From: Paenibacillus dendrobii
Lineage (GTDB): Bacteria > Bacillota > Bacilli > Paenibacillales > Paenibacillaceae
NCBI RefSeq assembly: GCF_009807035.1
Contig: NZ_WUBI01000003.1
Location: 682,099-746,098, forward strand
Direction: 5' to 3'
DNA length: 64,000 nt
Notes under the pieces: model-generated
Databases searched by the model: none
Seen by the model: only the letters and a program-made list of their open reading frames with translations
What the model was told of the DNA's origin: nothing
Part shown: one piece after another, positions 26,101-34,514 of the stretch
Position numbering within the stretch: the first letter of the stretch is position 1
Layout of the letters: every line of letters begins with the position of its first letter
Made by a program: the position numbers and the translations under genes

Positions 26101-27578
26101 CTTCGATCGTTAACGTTGATATGTCCCAAGACGGACAAACCAGTATTGTGTATTCCCTCATTGACCCATATGGTGTCGTGACGGATGCTTCCACTGGAAA
26201 TGTGTTGAGCGGCGCGGACGTTCAGCTGTACTGGGCAGATACACAGCTCAACCAGAAAAACGGACGGATACCGAACACGCCTGTCTCCCTGCCGGCACTA
26301 CCGGGATTTGCGCCTAACCAAAACGCCAATCCTCAATCTACCGATGCAGCGGGTCAATATGCATGGATGGTGTACCCTCAAGGCGACTATTACATCATTG
26401 CCAAGAAAGACGGCTATTTCGCTTATGATACCCGGCAGGCGAAACCGAATGTACCAGCTAACGGCTCCGATAGTTATATTCAAGACGGTATTATTCACGT
26501 AGGCCAAAGTATTATTAATTTGGATTTTGCCATGCAGCCGCGTCCAACAACGAGCTCGGGCGGCTCAAGTACATCTGTCAGCACTCCTTCCCAAGGCGAA
26601 TTAACCTTGAACTTATCCGTGGATAAAAAGCAGGTGAAGGAAGGCGAACCATCGACCATTAAAATCGATTACAGCAACAAAACAACGTCTGCCGTGAACG
26701 GTGCAGTCATCAAAGTCACCATTCCTGAAGGAGCTGAGCTCATCAATGCGGGAGGCGGTACTGTCGAAGGCAGAACCGTATCTTGGAGCATTGGCAGTTT
26801 AAAGGCCGGCGGTACGGGAAGCTTCCAAATTGAAGTGAAATGGGGAATGCTCCATTCGGAGCAAGTACAGTATGAGATAGTTGGCCAACTCCTAGCAGGA
26901 GGCAGCAGCAAAAAAGCTTCCGTGCAGGTCCAAGTATTCTCCGATCGCTTTGGACAGCTGAAGCATCAGCGTTATATTCTCGGTTATCCGGATGGCAAGT
27001 TCCATTCCGACGGTTCCTTAAGCAGAGCCGAACTTGCCGCCATTGTTGCCCGTCTCTCGGACAAAACCGAGGTTCACGCAACGACCTTCAAGGATATCCG
27101 AAAAGGACACTGGGCAACGGACTATATCCAAATCGCCACTTCCCAAGGCTATTTTAACGGTTACGCGGACCAGACATTCCGTCCGGATGCCCCTGTAACC
27201 CGCGGCGAGTTGGCTTCTGTATTGGCACGCTTCCTGAAGCTAGACAGTTCATCTGCCGTGAACCATCACTTCAATGACCTTAGCGGAAGCTGGGCTGCAA
27301 ACTCCATTGAAGCCCTATATCGTAACAATCTGCTCTCGGGTTACCCGGACGGCACCTTCCGGCCTAACGCCAAGATTACAAGAGCAGAAGCGGTTACACT
27401 TATCAACAGAGCATTGTACCGCGGTCCGCTTACCGGCCTTGATCCGATATTCCCGGATGTGAGCACAGGCTTCTGGGGCTTCGGAGACGTGCAAGAAGCA
27501 ACCATATCTCATGAATCGATCCGCAACGATGATGGTTCGGAGACTTGGAAGGCCAGTCTACAGGATGATATCAAGTAA
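23124..27578 (+). CDS. SLH-anchored surface protein with L-type lectin, Ig-like and FN3 modules
   Basis: A 1484-residue secreted protein with a signal peptide ending near VYADP (residue 31). An L-type (legume-like) lectin domain covers about 35-275 (DGITFTVQAQ, GGITPSFAIKYDT). Then come a Big_1-like module (about 290-370), an FN3 module, two Big_2/FN3 pairs (to about 712), another Big_1-like module and carboxypeptidase-regulatory-like repeats. A DUF11-type segment with a Ser/Gly-rich linker follows near 1140. Three SLH repeats end the protein (about 1275-1465; GYPDGKFHSD, GYADQTFRPD, GYPDGTFRPN) and should bind pyruvylated cell-wall polymer. It is monocistronic, with a terminator after it. 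A carbohydrate-binding surface role is an inference. Confidence 0.87.
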   Translation: MIQAVKLRPLLIVICMLVATLQPMTAAVYADPVDKWVTYKIDNFSNSKQVDLFAINGQAKVVTDSKQRKILRLTEAKGNQFGTAFNKKLIAAGNHYSFSTYFKFRLNGDNPQASPADGITFTVQAQSNSAGKVGEGIGYGGITPSFAIKYDTYKNASPVNDPSDNYIGLAVNGSVNNTNPSWYTTKLNGIKLSGGKDLSSWIDYDGASKVVKVYLSNDDTRPEVPVLTTSGINLEGIFDGYPGVYAGFTSATGGSMETHDIISWYFTNSPDPIDTGNEDYVYKQAPTDVRIQVVPTGDPGKYEVTGTAFDVNGDPVEGAPMTFYSEEGVLLTPSQQTNTSGQAKTILDFGSAPPSGEIKVVTVGGAYATIPKPPVLEAGTTPQTANTLSWTTVTGATYYSLYKDNVLIVPRIDGTTTYTLQGTDLDDVSRYTVTAVLENPVGQIETLPSNSVTIGLYLDQKNYELNTNPEKAEYQHQTVVTSVYTDGTRDVTLEGTTFVIKDPSIASVNSEGLITAVGAGTTVIDAVYNGKSVQAVIKVTIDAPVMQASSVTSTTAELSWNAVPGAQTYNIYDGSGKLVADGLTGSKYALAGLKPNTTQTYTITAVSNGIESGSSLPVKVQTSASSLRDLFIDPASITLKPGDEHTPKVTAVYAADESIENVTGKATYTSSDPSVATVDANGRVIAVSPGLAIITASYDGKSVSETVQVKIQEQPYELDLTVTPDSVLADGKSPVHVTAKVTDSEGKPAAGVPVEITLDSGKTVTQVTNEEGIAVWTYIPDALQGTTPSHDTITAKITDHGTNTTIQSSAGIDYFPAAIDGIIIDQVSGKPVAGAKITVESDFNHDGTPDFTAEVMTGEDGSYHIPVPRGDYTYSLNIQTPVQVGGQQVTLTETKEVTLGTIQPGQTIKPVNTLKGQLFIVPAAGGAHAPSLSDLLGNGEAYAVLKGLDGSNFEKELRIGQDGTFSMEQVPKGRYEISYQLKTPEGALLAGPSSIVNVDMSQDGQTSIVYSLIDPYGVVTDASTGNVLSGADVQLYWADTQLNQKNGRIPNTPVSLPALPGFAPNQNANPQSTDAAGQYAWMVYPQGDYYIIAKKDGYFAYDTRQAKPNVPANGSDSYIQDGIIHVGQSIINLDFAMQPRPTTSSGGSSTSVSTPSQGELTLNLSVDKKQVKEGEPSTIKIDYSNKTTSAVNGAVIKVTIPEGAELINAGGGTVEGRTVSWSIGSLKAGGTGSFQIEVKWGMLHSEQVQYEIVGQLLAGGSSKKASVQVQVFSDRFGQLKHQRYILGYPDGKFHSDGSLSRAELAAIVARLSDKTEVHATTFKDIRKGHWATDYIQIATSQGYFNGYADQTFRPDAPVTRGELASVLARFLKLDSSSAVNHHFNDLSGSWAANSIEALYRNNLLSGYPDGTFRPNAKITRAEAVTLINRALYRGPLTGLDPIFPDVSTGFWGFGDVQEATISHESIRNDDGSETWKASLQDDIK

Positions 27579-27620
27579 TCATAAACGGTAAGAATTGTAG
27601 AATACATGTTTTCAACAAAA

Positions 27621-27655
27621 ACGGATGCCAGCGTTTAATCGCGGCATCCGTTTTT
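27621..27655 (+). terminator. Terminator of the SLH-lectin gene
   Basis: ACGGATGCC and GGCATCCGT with an inner GCG/CGC pairing are followed by TTTTTC, about 43 bp after the stop. Confidence 0.88.
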
Positions 27656-27793
27656 CTAATTGAACCATAGCCAGTGATAACATCACATGAAGACTTTCAT
27701 TCACTCTTGCTCGTTTCATGATGCATCTTCCCTCCGCTTCCAGCGAATACTAACGACGCAATGTTAATTTCTCAGTCGTTAGGAGCTAAGCGG

Positions 27794-29278
27794 ATGAACA
27801 GCCACGAAAAGCACAAGTACCATTGGCCGCGGATCGGCAAACGGCCTAGACCTAAGCTGCATCAAGACGACATTACCATCGTGGACGCAAAAATGGCGAA
27901 AAAAGCCGTTGTCGCAACGGCCCTGGGCAACGCGATGGAATGGTTCGACTTCGGAATATATTCTTATCTTGCCGTCGTGATCGGAAAGGTTTTCTTCCCG
28001 TCCTTGAGCGGTTCAGTACAGTTGATTTATACGTTCGCCACGTTTTCCATCGCCTTTATCGTTAGGCCGTTCGGAGGATTATTCTTCGGACGTCTCGGAG
28101 ACCGCTGGGGCCGTAAAAAAGTGCTTACCATTACCCTGCTGATGATGGCGATCTCCACGCTCTGCATCGGTCTCATTCCAAGTTACGCATCGATCGGAGT
28201 AACCGCATCCGTGCTACTCTTGGTAGCGCGATTGGTACAAGGCTTCTCCACGGGCGGTGAGTACTCCGGAGCGATGACCTTTATCGCCGAATCGACGCCC
28301 GACAAAAGGAGGGGCTTCTTATCCAGCGGACTTGAAGTGGGGACCTTGATCGGTTACATTGCCGGTTCCGGATTAGTCACGCTGCTGACCTATATTCTCG
28401 GTTCCGAGCAGATGGTTGCTTGGGGCTGGAGAATTCCTTTTTTCGTTGCGGCTCCGATCGGTTTGGTCGGACTGTACCTCCGCAGACATTTGGAGGAAAC
28501 GCCAGCCTTTGAAGCGATGGAAAAGGCAAAGGATGAGAACAAGCCGAAGGTGCCGCTTAGGGAGCTGTTCTCGAAGCATTGGAAGGTCATGCTGATCTGC
28601 ACCGTGCTGGTCTTTTTCTTTAACGTCGTCGATTATATGGTGCTGTCCTATATGCCATCGCATCTGACCGCCGTGCTGGGTTACGGGGAAGCTGAAGGGC
28701 TGCTGCTGATTCTGATCGTCATGTTTATCATGATTCCGATCGTACTGGCCATGGGTCATTTCAGCGACCGGTTCGGCAATAAACGGATTATGCAGATTGG
28801 ACTTGCAGGACTGCTGGTGCTTTCGCTTCCGGCATTTTTATGGATTGGCAGCGGCAAGCTCGGGCTTGTATTTCTGGGACTGCTGATCCTGGCCGTGTTC
28901 CTCACCTGTTTTGAAGGCACGATGCCTTCCGTATTGCCTGCGCTGTTTTTTACCGATGTTCGGTACGGCCTGCTAGCGATCACGTATAATATCTCTGCAT
29001 CCTTGTTCGGCGGCACGACCCCTCTCGTGATGGCTTGGCTGATTAATCTGACCAAGAACAACCTCGTCCCGGCCTACTTTTTGATCGCCACTTCCATCAT
29101 CGGTTTGGTCGTCGTGACGTTGTGGTTTACCGAAACCTCGGGCAAAGCGCTTCGCGGCTCCCCGCCTGCCGTCGCGGAGAAGCAAGAAATCAAGGAGCTG
29201 CTGGAAGAACCGGAAGAAGCATTGTGGTGGCATGAGGAACATGTCATGATTCAGGAAAGCGAGTCGGAAAAAAGGTAG
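27794..29278 (+). CDS. MFS transporter, metabolite:H+ symporter (ProP-like) family
   Basis: About 494 residues with twelve hydrophobic segments. Signatures of the MHS group are NAMEWFDFGIYSY, GRLGDRWGRKKVL between helices 2 and 3, and LVQGFSTGGEYSGA. Relatives such as ProP take up proline and betaines with protons, others citrate or ketoglutarate. The ATG at 27794 has TAGGAG 8 nt upstream; an earlier ATG at 27761 lacks a site. The C-terminal ~45 residues are acidic and cytoplasmic, but without the coiled coil typical of E. coli ProP. Monocistronic; osmolyte or organic acid uptake is likely, the precise substrate unknown. Confidence 0.85.
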   Translation: MNSHEKHKYHWPRIGKRPRPKLHQDDITIVDAKMAKKAVVATALGNAMEWFDFGIYSYLAVVIGKVFFPSLSGSVQLIYTFATFSIAFIVRPFGGLFFGRLGDRWGRKKVLTITLLMMAISTLCIGLIPSYASIGVTASVLLLVARLVQGFSTGGEYSGAMTFIAESTPDKRRGFLSSGLEVGTLIGYIAGSGLVTLLTYILGSEQMVAWGWRIPFFVAAPIGLVGLYLRRHLEETPAFEAMEKAKDENKPKVPLRELFSKHWKVMLICTVLVFFFNVVDYMVLSYMPSHLTAVLGYGEAEGLLLILIVMFIMIPIVLAMGHFSDRFGNKRIMQIGLAGLLVLSLPAFLWIGSGKLGLVFLGLLILAVFLTCFEGTMPSVLPALFFTDVRYGLLAITYNISASLFGGTTPLVMAWLINLTKNNLVPAYFLIATSIIGLVVVTLWFTETSGKALRGSPPAVAEKQEIKELLEEPEEALWWHEEHVMIQESESEKR

Positions 29279-29350
29279 CCCACTCAGCCACGGACGCGAA
29301 TACGAATATATACGAGTCCATCTCCGGACATGCTTTTACCAATACAAAGA

Positions 29351-29398
29351 CAAAACCAGCCTTCCCTTCCATTCAATAAGGAAAAGAGGCTGGTTTTG
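29351..29398. terminator. Bidirectional terminator between convergent genes
   Basis: CAAAACCAGCCT and AGGCTGGTTTTG form a long stem that serves both strands, between the transporter (plus) and the cohesin-SLH gene (minus). Confidence 0.87.
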
Positions 29399-29423
29399 TG
29401 CTGATTTTAAACCTGTTATTTAC

Positions 29424-32360
29424 TTAACTCTCGTTGGTGTTTCGGTTATCGATAAGCTTGGCTTGGATCAAAAACCGTTGCACAATCGCTGCAGTTTCGC
29501 CCCGGGTAAGGTTTCCTGTCGGCATCAAGCCTTCACTCGAACCTTTCACGAGTCCGTTCTTCACGGCTGCGGCCATGGCCGGCTTCGCCCAAGAAGCTAC
29601 CTCTGCTCGGTCTGCAAACGGGGACAGCACGGACTCCGCATATGCACCATCCGCTTCAAGTCCTGTCAGCTTCATCGCCCGGGCCATGATCACCAACGCT
29701 TCCTGCCTGGTAATGGTTTGGGTAGGTGCGAACGTCTGGTTCTCGTAGCCTTCGATCAAGCCGTATTCCACAGCCTTCGCGACAGCGCCTGCATACCAAT
29801 CCCCGGACTTGACATCCGTGAAATCGGTCTTGCTGCCGTTCTCGGACAAGCCCAACGCCCGTACCACAATAGCTGCGAGCTCCGCCCGTGTAATGACCGC
29901 ATCGGGATTGTAATGGTTGTCGTCGGTCCCTTTGACAATCATTCGAGAAGCCATGTCGTTTACAGCCTTTTTCGACCAATGCCCTTCCACGTCCATGAAG
30001 GTCTTCGGATTCCAGATCAGGAAGTAGTCGCTATTGGTGAGGCTGTTCACGACCGCATAATTTTTCCCTTCACGAGTCGTGATAACGGTAGGAACATGGC
30101 GAACGCTGCCATCCGGGTTCAACACGGCAGCTGTTGTCACCTTGCTCGGATCGAGACCGGAGGGAAGCGGAATTTCGCGTTCCACATAGCTGCTAAATTG
30201 CTCTACGGCTACCGTTTTGCCGTTATAAGAAGCTGTTACATTAAATGTGACAGGCGGAGCTACCATCGCAAAGCTTCCTTGGGTCGCCGCAGCTTCTGCG
30301 AGAACCGTCGCTGCCTCATCGCTCTTGGCAATCTCCACATGAACGACTATGTCTGACAATTTGACCTGTTCGCCCAGTTTAGAGGAGATTTGGTCGATGG
30401 CTATTTGTCCGGCAGGCAGTTTGTAGATACCGTATGGCGTCTGTACCTCCAAAACCGCCTGCTTGGTTTCCATGCTCTTCACTGCTTCGCCGGTCAGTAC
30501 CACCAACACCTTGTCCACACTTGCGGTAACAGGGACAATCACGGTGGATTTGTTCGCCGCCTGCTTAAGCTGATCAACCAGCTTGGATGGGTCGATCGTG
30601 GCCGTCAGCACAGACTTGCCGTTCTCTTTAGTGGTCAAGCCTGTAGCGATTTGGTCCTTCACGACGCCGTCGACAATCACCTGAAGGCCTGCAGGCTTCT
30701 CAGGGGTCGACGTGCCTGAACTTGTTGAAGGAGAGCCAGAGTTATTTGAATTGTTCGAGTTGTTCGAATCATTGCTTGTCCACTTCGCATACAACGTCAC
30801 ATCGGACGTGACCGTATCCGCTGCGAAGTTCCATGCATGCGTTCCAGCCGCTTCTTTATACCAGCCCGCGAACGTATAGCCTGCCTTCGTCGGTGCTGTA
30901 GGAGCGCCGATTGTCATGTCGTTGTCCACGTGGGTAATGCTGTCAACCGCACTGCCTCCCTGCGAATCGAACGTTACGGTGAATTGCACTGGTCCCTCTT
31001 TTACCGTCACCTTGCCGGGAGTCAACGTTTTTTCCATCTCGTTCCCGGACGAATCCAAGATCGAGAAAAGAATGGGTTCTTCCGTTTGCACCGTCAGTGC
31101 CTTATCGCCTAACCCTGCCCCGCTCTTAATCTTGAAACTGATGGTGAACAGCTTCTCTCCCGCCGCGATCGGCGTATCGCCCGCATCGCTGTCTACCCAT
31201 GCCGTTTTGAGCCAGCCTGTGACGTTATCGTAATTGGAGTCGAAGTAATCTCCCGCATTTCCCGCAATGCCTGTTAATTCCAGGGCCTCCGTGTCAAAAT
31301 CAATCTGTATGTCGTAGGCTGCTATTCCATAGGTGGATTCGCCTGCTGTGACCGGTACGTCCACCGTAGACCCGGGCGTTCCGCTCACCGAGCCAATCTG
31401 AATCTGCACCGCGTGCCGCGTCCAATTCGCGTACAGTGTCACATCGGACGTGACCGTATCCATTGCAAAGTTCCATGCAGCCGTTCCCGCTGCATCCTTG
31501 TACCAGCCTGCGAACGTGTAACCTGCCTTCGTCGGCGCTGTCGGCTCGCCGATCGCCGTGCCACTGGTCACGTTGGTCGCGCTTTCTACCGCGCTGCCTC
31601 CCTGTGAATCAAACGTCACGGTGAACTGCTCCTGCGTAGTCGACGTCCAATTCGCGTACAGTGTCACATCAGACGTGACCGTATCCACTGCGAAGTTCCA
31701 TGCTTCCGTTCCCGCTGCATCCTTGTACCAGCCTGCGAACGTGTAGCCTGCCTTCGTTGGCGCTGTCGGCTCGCCGATCGTCGTGCCGCTGGTCACGTTG
31801 GTCGCGCTTTCTACCGCGCTGCCTCCCTGTGAATCAAACGTCACGGTATGTTTAGTGTTCACTGCCCTTACCGTAATTTTGCCGTCTTCCACCGTTGTCG
31901 AAGCGATTTCTACGCCCTCATAGAGATCGTGCTTAGGCACAGTCAGGTCCAAATCGCCTGGCTGCACAGAGTCCTTGATTTTGAAATGAAGAGTGAACAC
32001 CTTTGTATCATCATCCCAAACCGGGTTGTTAACCAAATTAGCTTTTACATTGGCGATTCCCGTAATGGTGATATCCGTATCGAACGTATCGCCTTGACTG
32101 GCACCCAGTTCATTTGTAACTTCATTCCCGGACACCAGTTCGAGCGACGCAGCATCGAACCCGATCGAAATGTCGTACTTGTTGATCATATCCTCCGGTG
32201 TCAGAAACACCGGTACATCAACGAAACCTCCGGCATATCCCTCTTCACTGCTTACCTTCATCGAGTTTGACGCTATATCCGACTTTGCATGGACCAACGT
32301 TCCGAAAGGCAAAAACATAACGACCGCAAGCACTGTCGAAATCCATTTTTTCCAACGCAT
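29424..32360 (-). CDS. SLH-anchored protein with two cohesin modules and InlB-type repeats (scaffoldin-like)
   Basis: About 978 residues. The signal peptide ends near LVHAKS (about residue 26). A first cohesin-like module covers about 30-170. Two nearly identical InlB B-repeat/Flg_new modules follow (TVTFDSQGGSAVES, AGYTFAGWYKDAAGT). A second, clear cohesin module covers about 318-450 (VSGTPGSTVDVPV, YDIQIDFDTEALEL, TISFKIKSGAG). Then come a third InlB repeat, an Asn/Ser linker and an uncharacterised region. Three SLH modules end the protein (DVEGHWSKKAV, GYENQTFAPTQ, NLTRGETAAIV). Start 32360 has AAAGGA 8 nt upstream, inside the end of the dockerin gene. Cohesins bind dockerins, so it likely displays the product of the preceding gene on the wall. 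Confidence 0.87.
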   Translation of the reverse strand: MRWKKWISTVLAVVMFLPFGTLVHAKSDIASNSMKVSSEEGYAGGFVDVPVFLTPEDMINKYDISIGFDAASLELVSGNEVTNELGASQGDTFDTDITITGIANVKANLVNNPVWDDDTKVFTLHFKIKDSVQPGDLDLTVPKHDLYEGVEIASTTVEDGKITVRAVNTKHTVTFDSQGGSAVESATNVTSGTTIGEPTAPTKAGYTFAGWYKDAAGTEAWNFAVDTVTSDVTLYANWTSTTQEQFTVTFDSQGGSAVESATNVTSGTAIGEPTAPTKAGYTFAGWYKDAAGTAAWNFAMDTVTSDVTLYANWTRHAVQIQIGSVSGTPGSTVDVPVTAGESTYGIAAYDIQIDFDTEALELTGIAGNAGDYFDSNYDNVTGWLKTAWVDSDAGDTPIAAGEKLFTISFKIKSGAGLGDKALTVQTEEPILFSILDSSGNEMEKTLTPGKVTVKEGPVQFTVTFDSQGGSAVDSITHVDNDMTIGAPTAPTKAGYTFAGWYKEAAGTHAWNFAADTVTSDVTLYAKWTSNDSNNSNNSNNSGSPSTSSGTSTPEKPAGLQVIVDGVVKDQIATGLTTKENGKSVLTATIDPSKLVDQLKQAANKSTVIVPVTASVDKVLVVLTGEAVKSMETKQAVLEVQTPYGIYKLPAGQIAIDQISSKLGEQVKLSDIVVHVEIAKSDEAATVLAEAAATQGSFAMVAPPVTFNVTASYNGKTVAVEQFSSYVEREIPLPSGLDPSKVTTAAVLNPDGSVRHVPTVITTREGKNYAVVNSLTNSDYFLIWNPKTFMDVEGHWSKKAVNDMASRMIVKGTDDNHYNPDAVITRAELAAIVVRALGLSENGSKTDFTDVKSGDWYAGAVAKAVEYGLIEGYENQTFAPTQTITRQEALVIMARAMKLTGLEADGAYAESVLSPFADRAEVASWAKPAMAAAVKNGLVKGSSEGLMPTGNLTRGETAAIVQRFLIQAKLIDNRNTNES
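30779..31845 (-). repeat. Three InlB-type coding repeats, two nearly identical in DNA
   Basis: Copies begin at about 30779, 31422 and 31647. The last two are adjacent with a 225-bp period and differ at few bases over about 200 bp, indicating recent duplication or gene conversion. The first is separated by the cohesin module and is more diverged. Confidence 0.85.
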
Positions 32361-32364
32361 TAAA

Positions 32365-34302
32365 TCAATCCTTTCCCACGGAGATGGCAAGAATAGCTTT
32401 GACATCCTCATCGTCCCATTGTCCATCACCGTTCATGTCGAGCGCCTGCAATTGCTCCGGTGTCAGCGTAATCTTACCCTTGATGTATTTGGTCAACAAA
32501 AGCGCGTCCGCAGCCGTTACCTTGCCGTCCCCATCCGCGTCTCCCATGACAACCACCGTGTAATAAGCGGTATATGTCACGTCAGCGGTCACCGTCGAAG
32601 CGGCAACCTGTTGGCTGCTAAGCTTCGTGATGCCTCCATCGCTGCTCCATCCAGCAAAATGGTATCCCGCCTCAGGAGTGACCGTCGGTACCGCTGCCGG
32701 ATGCCCGCCGATCGCCACCTGTTCACTCGCTCCGCTGATCGTTCCGTGATCACCAGGCGCGTAGCTTACCGTCGCGAGCTGCGTTGTAATAATTGCGCTC
32801 GCTTCCACTGAGGAGGAGCTCTCCCCATTATCGTTAACGGCCGTCACGACGAAGTAATAAGTCGTGCCGCCCGCAAGTCCCTGAACTTTATAATGGCCGG
32901 TCGTGCCATCTACTGTCTTGATCGGATCGGGGCCGTACACCCCGCTGGCGGTGCCTTGATAAATCTTGTAATTTGCAACCCCGCTGCCCAAATTCCAGCT
33001 AAGCTCCGCTTCCCGATCTCCCGCAACCGCTTGTAAACCCTTAGGGGCAGCAGGCGGTTCCCGGCGCTCGGACACATAAATTTTCGAGACGTCGGACCAT
33101 GCTAGATACATCGCGTTGTTCAATAAGGCAAAAGAAGTAACGTTGCCGAAATTCGTGTCCGCAATTCCCTGGTTCGCCGGGCTCCACTTCGTGCCGTCGT
33201 ATTCCTCGACCCGGAGGTCCCACTGGAACCCTTGCGAATTCACATCGTTCCAAACGGCAACCAGCTTCTGATTATATACAAATAAATTCGGGCTTTGCGA
33301 TTGAACCCCCGTCGGCTTATCCAAATTGCCGCTACCGACTGGGCTCCAGACACTTCCATCGAAGCTGCTTACCTTCAACTGAGCGGGATTGTTATCCCTC
33401 CATACCGCATATAACAGCCCGTTATAGGCTTGCAGAACCGGGCTTCCTGCCGATGTCGTCGTATTCGTAATCCCCAAATTCCCCGATACGTTCTTCCAAA
33501 TGACACTTCCTGCACCATTGATGGTTTTTTTCATGACGGGAATATAAGAGTAATACGGGCTGTCCGCCATTTGCTCGCTCCAGGTTAAATAAAGATCGTC
33601 TTGATAGACTGCGAGCCGCGGCCCAAATGCCACTCCGTTTGAAACGAATGTCATATCCACCGCTTCGCTGCTCCAGACGCTGCCATTATATTTTTTCACT
33701 TGAATTTTTCGGCCCGTACTCCCGTCCGAAGTACCTATCCAAGTCGCATACAAATCATCGTGATAAACGAGGAGCACCGGCAATTCACCTCTGCCGCTGC
33801 CGCTTACCGGATCGTTTCCGCTTGTCGAAACCCATCCGTCCCCGCCTCCACAATTTTTCTTGGCTCTGATCTGAGGGATTGATGAAGGTCTTTCCGACCA
33901 GATGGCGTACAAACAACCCTTATATACTGCAAGTGAAGGATTGTTTGCACTGCTGTTGGATCCAAAGTTCAGACCGCTCCCGTCATCAGCCGGCGACCAC
34001 TGACTGCCGTCCCACTGCATAACTCTGATTTCCGGTTGCCCGAAGCCGCCATTTTGCTGCGGCCATGCAGCATACAAATGGTTGTTCCAGGTCGCGATGC
34101 TCGGGTCCCTCGAGCTGGAGTTCGAACCCGTACCCGCGCTGAGCCCGCCCCCGTCGATCGGCTTCCATACGACTCCTGGGGCGGCGGAAGCTTGTCCCGG
34201 CACCGCCAACATTTGGAGAATCGCCCCGAACAGCATGACCAGGCTTATAACGACGGATATGACCGCCCTGTAAGCGGTATTGTTCCTCTTTTGTGCGTTC
34301 AT
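32365..34302 (-). CDS. Secreted beta-propeller protein with FN3 and C-terminal dockerin
   Basis: About 645 residues with a signal peptide (LVMLFGAILQMLAV, cleaved near ASAAP). Residues about 45-410 hold repeated blades with the pattern LYAAW / LYATW / LYLTW plus a W-D-G-S-x-W-S type motif, a likely beta-propeller. An FN3 domain and an InlB-type segment follow. The last ~65 residues are a type I dockerin with two calcium loops, DADGDGKVTAAD and DMNGDGQWDDED, each followed by a helix. Dockerins bind cohesins; the next gene carries two and starts 4 nt after this stop. ATG 34302 has GAGAGGA 6 nt upstream. No catalytic residues were recognised, so an enzyme role is unproven. Confidence 0.85.
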   Translation of the reverse strand: MNAQKRNNTAYRAVISVVISLVMLFGAILQMLAVPGQASAAPGVVWKPIDGGGLSAGTGSNSSSRDPSIATWNNHLYAAWPQQNGGFGQPEIRVMQWDGSQWSPADDGSGLNFGSNSSANNPSLAVYKGCLYAIWSERPSSIPQIRAKKNCGGGDGWVSTSGNDPVSGSGRGELPVLLVYHDDLYATWIGTSDGSTGRKIQVKKYNGSVWSSEAVDMTFVSNGVAFGPRLAVYQDDLYLTWSEQMADSPYYSYIPVMKKTINGAGSVIWKNVSGNLGITNTTTSAGSPVLQAYNGLLYAVWRDNNPAQLKVSSFDGSVWSPVGSGNLDKPTGVQSQSPNLFVYNQKLVAVWNDVNSQGFQWDLRVEEYDGTKWSPANQGIADTNFGNVTSFALLNNAMYLAWSDVSKIYVSERREPPAAPKGLQAVAGDREAELSWNLGSGVANYKIYQGTASGVYGPDPIKTVDGTTGHYKVQGLAGGTTYYFVVTAVNDNGESSSSVEASAIITTQLATVSYAPGDHGTISGASEQVAIGGHPAAVPTVTPEAGYHFAGWSSDGGITKLSSQQVAASTVTADVTYTAYYTVVVMGDADGDGKVTAADALLLTKYIKGKITLTPEQLQALDMNGDGQWDDEDVKAILAISVGKD

Positions 34303-34425
34303 GTCTGATCCTCTCTTTCCGAATGTATAAATTACGGACCTCATAGTCTTGAGATCGTCTGCATCTGAGTCTCATTGTAATAAGCAGCTCTCAACATTTT
34401 CACAACATTGCTCCCATAAAACGAC

Positions 34426-34462
34426 AAAAACAGCCTTCAAATGAGTATCTGAAGACTGTTTT
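34426..34462 (-). terminator. Terminator of the REC-SARP regulator gene
   Basis: On the minus strand AAAACAGTCTTCA pairs with TTGAAGGCTGTTTTT, with the T-run after it, about 53 bp past the stop of the response regulator. Confidence 0.82.
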
Positions 34463-34514
34463 CTCTACATTTTCTGCGATTGTCGTCTGCTACTTTCGCC
34501 CCAATCGTCCCGTT

